Source: Chlorogloeopsis fritschii PCC 6912
Lineage (GTDB): Bacteria > Cyanobacteriota > Cyanobacteriia > Cyanobacteriales > Nostocaceae
NCBI RefSeq assembly: GCF_000317285.1
Contig: NZ_AJLN01000140.1
Location: forward strand, 1-62,172
Length of the DNA: 62,172 bases
Direction of reading: 5' to 3'
Part shown: piece after piece, positions 59,985 through 62,172 of the stretch
Layout of the letters: each line of letters opens with the position of its first letter
Position numbering within the stretch: the first letter of the stretch is position 1
Made by a program: the position numbers and the translations under genes
Notes under the pieces: generated by a model
Database searches by the model: none
Told to the model about the DNA's origin: nothing
The model's input: only the letters and a program-made list of their open reading frames with translations

Positions 59985-62172
59985 TTAGGATGGCTGTTTT
60001 GGCATTAACAACTTGCCGAACTTGGCGTATAAAGCAGGTAAAACTAATAATGTTAAAGCAGTAGAGGTAAACAATCCTCCCAGTACTACCACTGCCAAAG
60101 GTTGTAAAATTTCTTTACCCGCACCCGTACCGATGACTAGAGGCACCATTCCCAAAGCGGAGGTGAGAGCTGTCATTAAAATTGCAACCAAGCGCTCCAT
60201 CGATCCCTCAAAAATTACTTCCCGTAAAGTCATTCCCTGTGCCAGCTTGTTGTTGTAATTGTCTACTAGCAGCAAGCCGTTGCGTGTCGCGACGCCAAAA
60301 AGGGTAATAAAGCCGACTAATGAAGCTACAGAGATGATTCCACCAGCGATCGCTATGGAAAATATTCCCCCTACTACAGCCAGAGGTAAGTTAATCATAA
60401 TCATCAACATCGCTGCCACCGAATTGACAGCAAAGTACATTAATATACTAATGATGACAATTGCCAGTCCTCCAAATACCAGTAAATTCTGAGTGGCTCT
60501 TTGTTCTGATTCAAACTGACCGCCGTATTGAATAAAGTAACCTGTGGGTAGTTTTACTGAGTTTTTGACTTGAGCTTGAATTTCATCTACTACAGAACCT
60601 AAGTCTCGACCTGATACGTTTGCAGACACTACAATGAGGCGAGAAACATTTTCCCGGTTAATTGTGTTGGGGCCAGTTCCGTAGTCTATACTGGCGACTT
60701 GAGCGAGAGGAATTTTTTGACCTGTAGGAGTATCTACTAGTAAATTGCGGATAATATCTAAATTATTACGAGCATCTTCTTTTAACCAAACCACCAAGTC
60801 AAACAACTGCTGCTCTTTGAGAACCTGAGATACTACTCTGCCATTGAGAGCAGTTTCTACCATCTCAGTCAAATTACCTACAGTTAAGCCATAGCGAGCT
60901 GCTGCTTCTCGGTTAAAATTAATTTGCAACTGTTTAATTGGGACTTGGGGTTCGAGTTGTAAGTCTACAAGTCCAGAAATATTAGTTACTGCTGCTTGAA
61001 CTTCTGCCCCCAAACGGCGTAATTCTTCCAAATCGGGGCCGAAAATTTTGATCGCGATCGCACTCCTTACCCCGGATAATACTTCATCCATGCGGTGAGA
61101 AATAAAACCGCCGATATTAGGTGCAACTCCGGGTATCTTCGCAAATTCGGCTCGCAGTTTCTCAATACTTCCTTCCCTATCTTTCAATCCCTCTGCGCTT
61201 AGTTCTACATCTAAATGCCCTAAGTTAACTCCACCTGCATCTGCATCACCAGGAGCGCGTCCGGATCTTAACTGCACTGATTTAAATCGTTTATCATTTT
61301 TGAGAGCATCCTGCATCACAAATCCAACTTGATTGGTTGCTTCTAAAGAACTGCCTGGATAAAGCAAGACTGCGTTTACCAAAGATGGTTCTTGGAACTC
61401 AGGCAAAAATACTCTTCCTAAACTTGGGAGAATAACCAAAGATGCTACTAAAGATGCCCCCGCCACTGCCAAAATAATTGTGGGGAAGCTGATCGAAAAA
61501 TTTAACATCGGTCGATAGAGTCTTTGCGACAAAGCACTCACCCAAGTATCATCTGCTGGTAACTGTCTATTTGCTAATAAAATCGCGCACAACGCAGGGG
61601 AAAGGGTCATTGCTACAAAGGTAGAAGCAAAAATTGACACTAAGTAAGCAACCCCTATCGGTGCAAATATCCGCCCTTCCACGCCTGTCAATGAGAAAAT
61701 CGGTGCAAAGACAACGGCAATTATTACAGTAGAAAAAATTACACTAACTCTTACTTCTACAGAAGTATCATAGACAACTTTGAAGGGATGTACTGGATTG
61801 CTTGCTGCTTGGTTCTTGCGCAAACCTCGGTAGCAATTTTCCATATCCACAATAGAATCATCTACTACCGAACCAATTGCGACAGCCAAACCCCCTAGTG
61901 TCATAGTATTAATACCTTGACCAAACCAACCCAAAATCATCATCCCAATCAAAACTGATAGAGGAATGGCGCTGAGGGTAATAATGGCAGTGCGCCAGTT
62001 CATCAAAAACATCAGCAAGATAATCGAAACGATGATAGTACCATCACGTAGAGAACTAGTAACATTTTCAATTGCTGCATCGATAAAATTATTTTGACGA
62101 AAAGTTTCTGTAACTTTGACATCTTTGGGCAAACCAGCTTTAACTTCCTCCATTGCCTTTTCGATAGCTCGT
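59985..62172 (-). CDS. HME-family RND efflux pump permease (CzcA/CusA-like), 5' end outside window
   Basis: 728 residues are visible and the frame runs off the window edge, so the N-terminal 300-odd residues are missing. The first visible helices carry VVDDSIVDMEN, the acidic proton-relay motif of heavy-metal RND pumps. Many membrane helices follow (e.g. TIILAVAGASLVASLVILPS, LLVFGGLAIVIISILMYFAV), with large periplasmic loops between. It exports metal ions from periplasm and cytosol with membrane-fusion and outer-membrane partners, probably encoded upstream beyond 62172. It is on the same strand as DUF411, DUF305 and the RR/HK genes. Confidence 0.92.
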   Translation of the reverse strand, partial: RAIEKAMEEVKAGLPKDVKVTETFRQNNFIDAAIENVTSSLRDGTIIVSIILLMFLMNWRTAIITLSAIPLSVLIGMMILGWFGQGINTMTLGGLAVAIGSVVDDSIVDMENCYRGLRKNQAASNPVHPFKVVYDTSVEVRVSVIFSTVIIAVVFAPIFSLTGVEGRIFAPIGVAYLVSIFASTFVAMTLSPALCAILLANRQLPADDTWVSALSQRLYRPMLNFSISFPTIILAVAGASLVASLVILPSLGRVFLPEFQEPSLVNAVLLYPGSSLEATNQVGFVMQDALKNDKRFKSVQLRSGRAPGDADAGGVNLGHLDVELSAEGLKDREGSIEKLRAEFAKIPGVAPNIGGFISHRMDEVLSGVRSAIAIKIFGPDLEELRRLGAEVQAAVTNISGLVDLQLEPQVPIKQLQINFNREAAARYGLTVGNLTEMVETALNGRVVSQVLKEQQLFDLVVWLKEDARNNLDIIRNLLVDTPTGQKIPLAQVASIDYGTGPNTINRENVSRLIVVSANVSGRDLGSVVDEIQAQVKNSVKLPTGYFIQYGGQFESEQRATQNLLVFGGLAIVIISILMYFAVNSVAAMLMIMINLPLAVVGGIFSIAIAGGIISVASLVGFITLFGVATRNGLLLVDNYNNKLAQGMTLREVIFEGSMERLVAILMTALTSALGMVPLVIGTGAGKEILQPLAVVVLGGLFTSTALTLLVLPALYAKFGKLLMPKQPS

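Overview
The window reads as chromosome of a filamentous, heterocyst-type cyanobacterium (order Nostocales). HIP1 octamers (GCGATCGC) are scattered throughout, AT-rich spacers carry heptameric tandem repeats (STRRs, e.g. CTAGTCC or TTAGTCA units), and many genes are cyanobacterial families: iron-uptake porin, DUF4912, RexT/TrxA2, LrtA/HPF, a Mo-nitrogenase C-terminal-domain protein, RppA/RppB-like two-component proteins. The species cannot be named from the sequence. No rRNA, tRNA, CRISPR array or complete insertion sequence was seen.

Layout. 1-8.4 kb: the 3' end of an unknown gene, an O-methyltransferase, a DUF4912 protein, a hydrolase, an uncharacterised possibly exported protein and threonine synthase. 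8.8-14.2 kb: a large membrane-anchored protein and an SLH/OprB porin. 14.2-20.1 kb: a minus-strand operon DUF4129 - DUF4350 - MoxR ATPase - RpiB-like - DUF58 - membrane protein, with a sugar-phosphate isomerase homologue that lacks key active-site residues. 20.2-23.2 kb: serine hydrolase, GCS2-type ligase and a second copy of the methyltransferase. 23.5-25.4 kb: TerB/nitrogenase-associated protein and obgE.

25.5-29.7 kb is the most likely accessory, conflict-type island: a 903-residue protein joining a KGGVGR-variant MinD/ParA-like ATPase to a second P-loop ATPase, followed by a translationally coupled antitoxin/PIN-toxin pair and a Uma2 nuclease. 29.7-34.3 kb: acyltransferase, PrxQ, HPF, LipB and a GC-rich repeat block. 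34.4-37.7 kb: a detoxification/redox cluster (ene-reductase, GST, a collapsed SDR gene, trxA2 and its divergent repressor rexT). 37.9-47.9 kb: GNAT, MFS exporter, two related PAS histidine kinases (one with a degenerate ATPase and a repeat block inside the reading frame) and a pentapeptide-repeat protein. 47.9-52.6 kb: a Slr1339-like protein, twin vWA proteins, a phosphodiester glycosidase, a pentapeptide/membrane protein and a LysR regulator. 53.9-62.2 kb: hisC, then a minus-strand metal-response block (HME-RND pump, DUF411, lipoprotein, DUF305, CPFC thioredoxin-like protein and an RR/HK pair), with two MerR-type promoters but no MerR gene in view.

Main novelties: two miniature transposon-like elements of one family, each with matching inverted ends and a perfect 8-bp target duplication; the fused-ATPase/toxin island; a pseudo-histidine-kinase carrying a repeat insertion; several gene relics (SDR with an internal in-frame deletion, TauE/SafE, four-helix-bundle protein, others); and paired MerR-type promoters on a metal operon. 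Family assignments come from reading motifs by eye, not from database searches.
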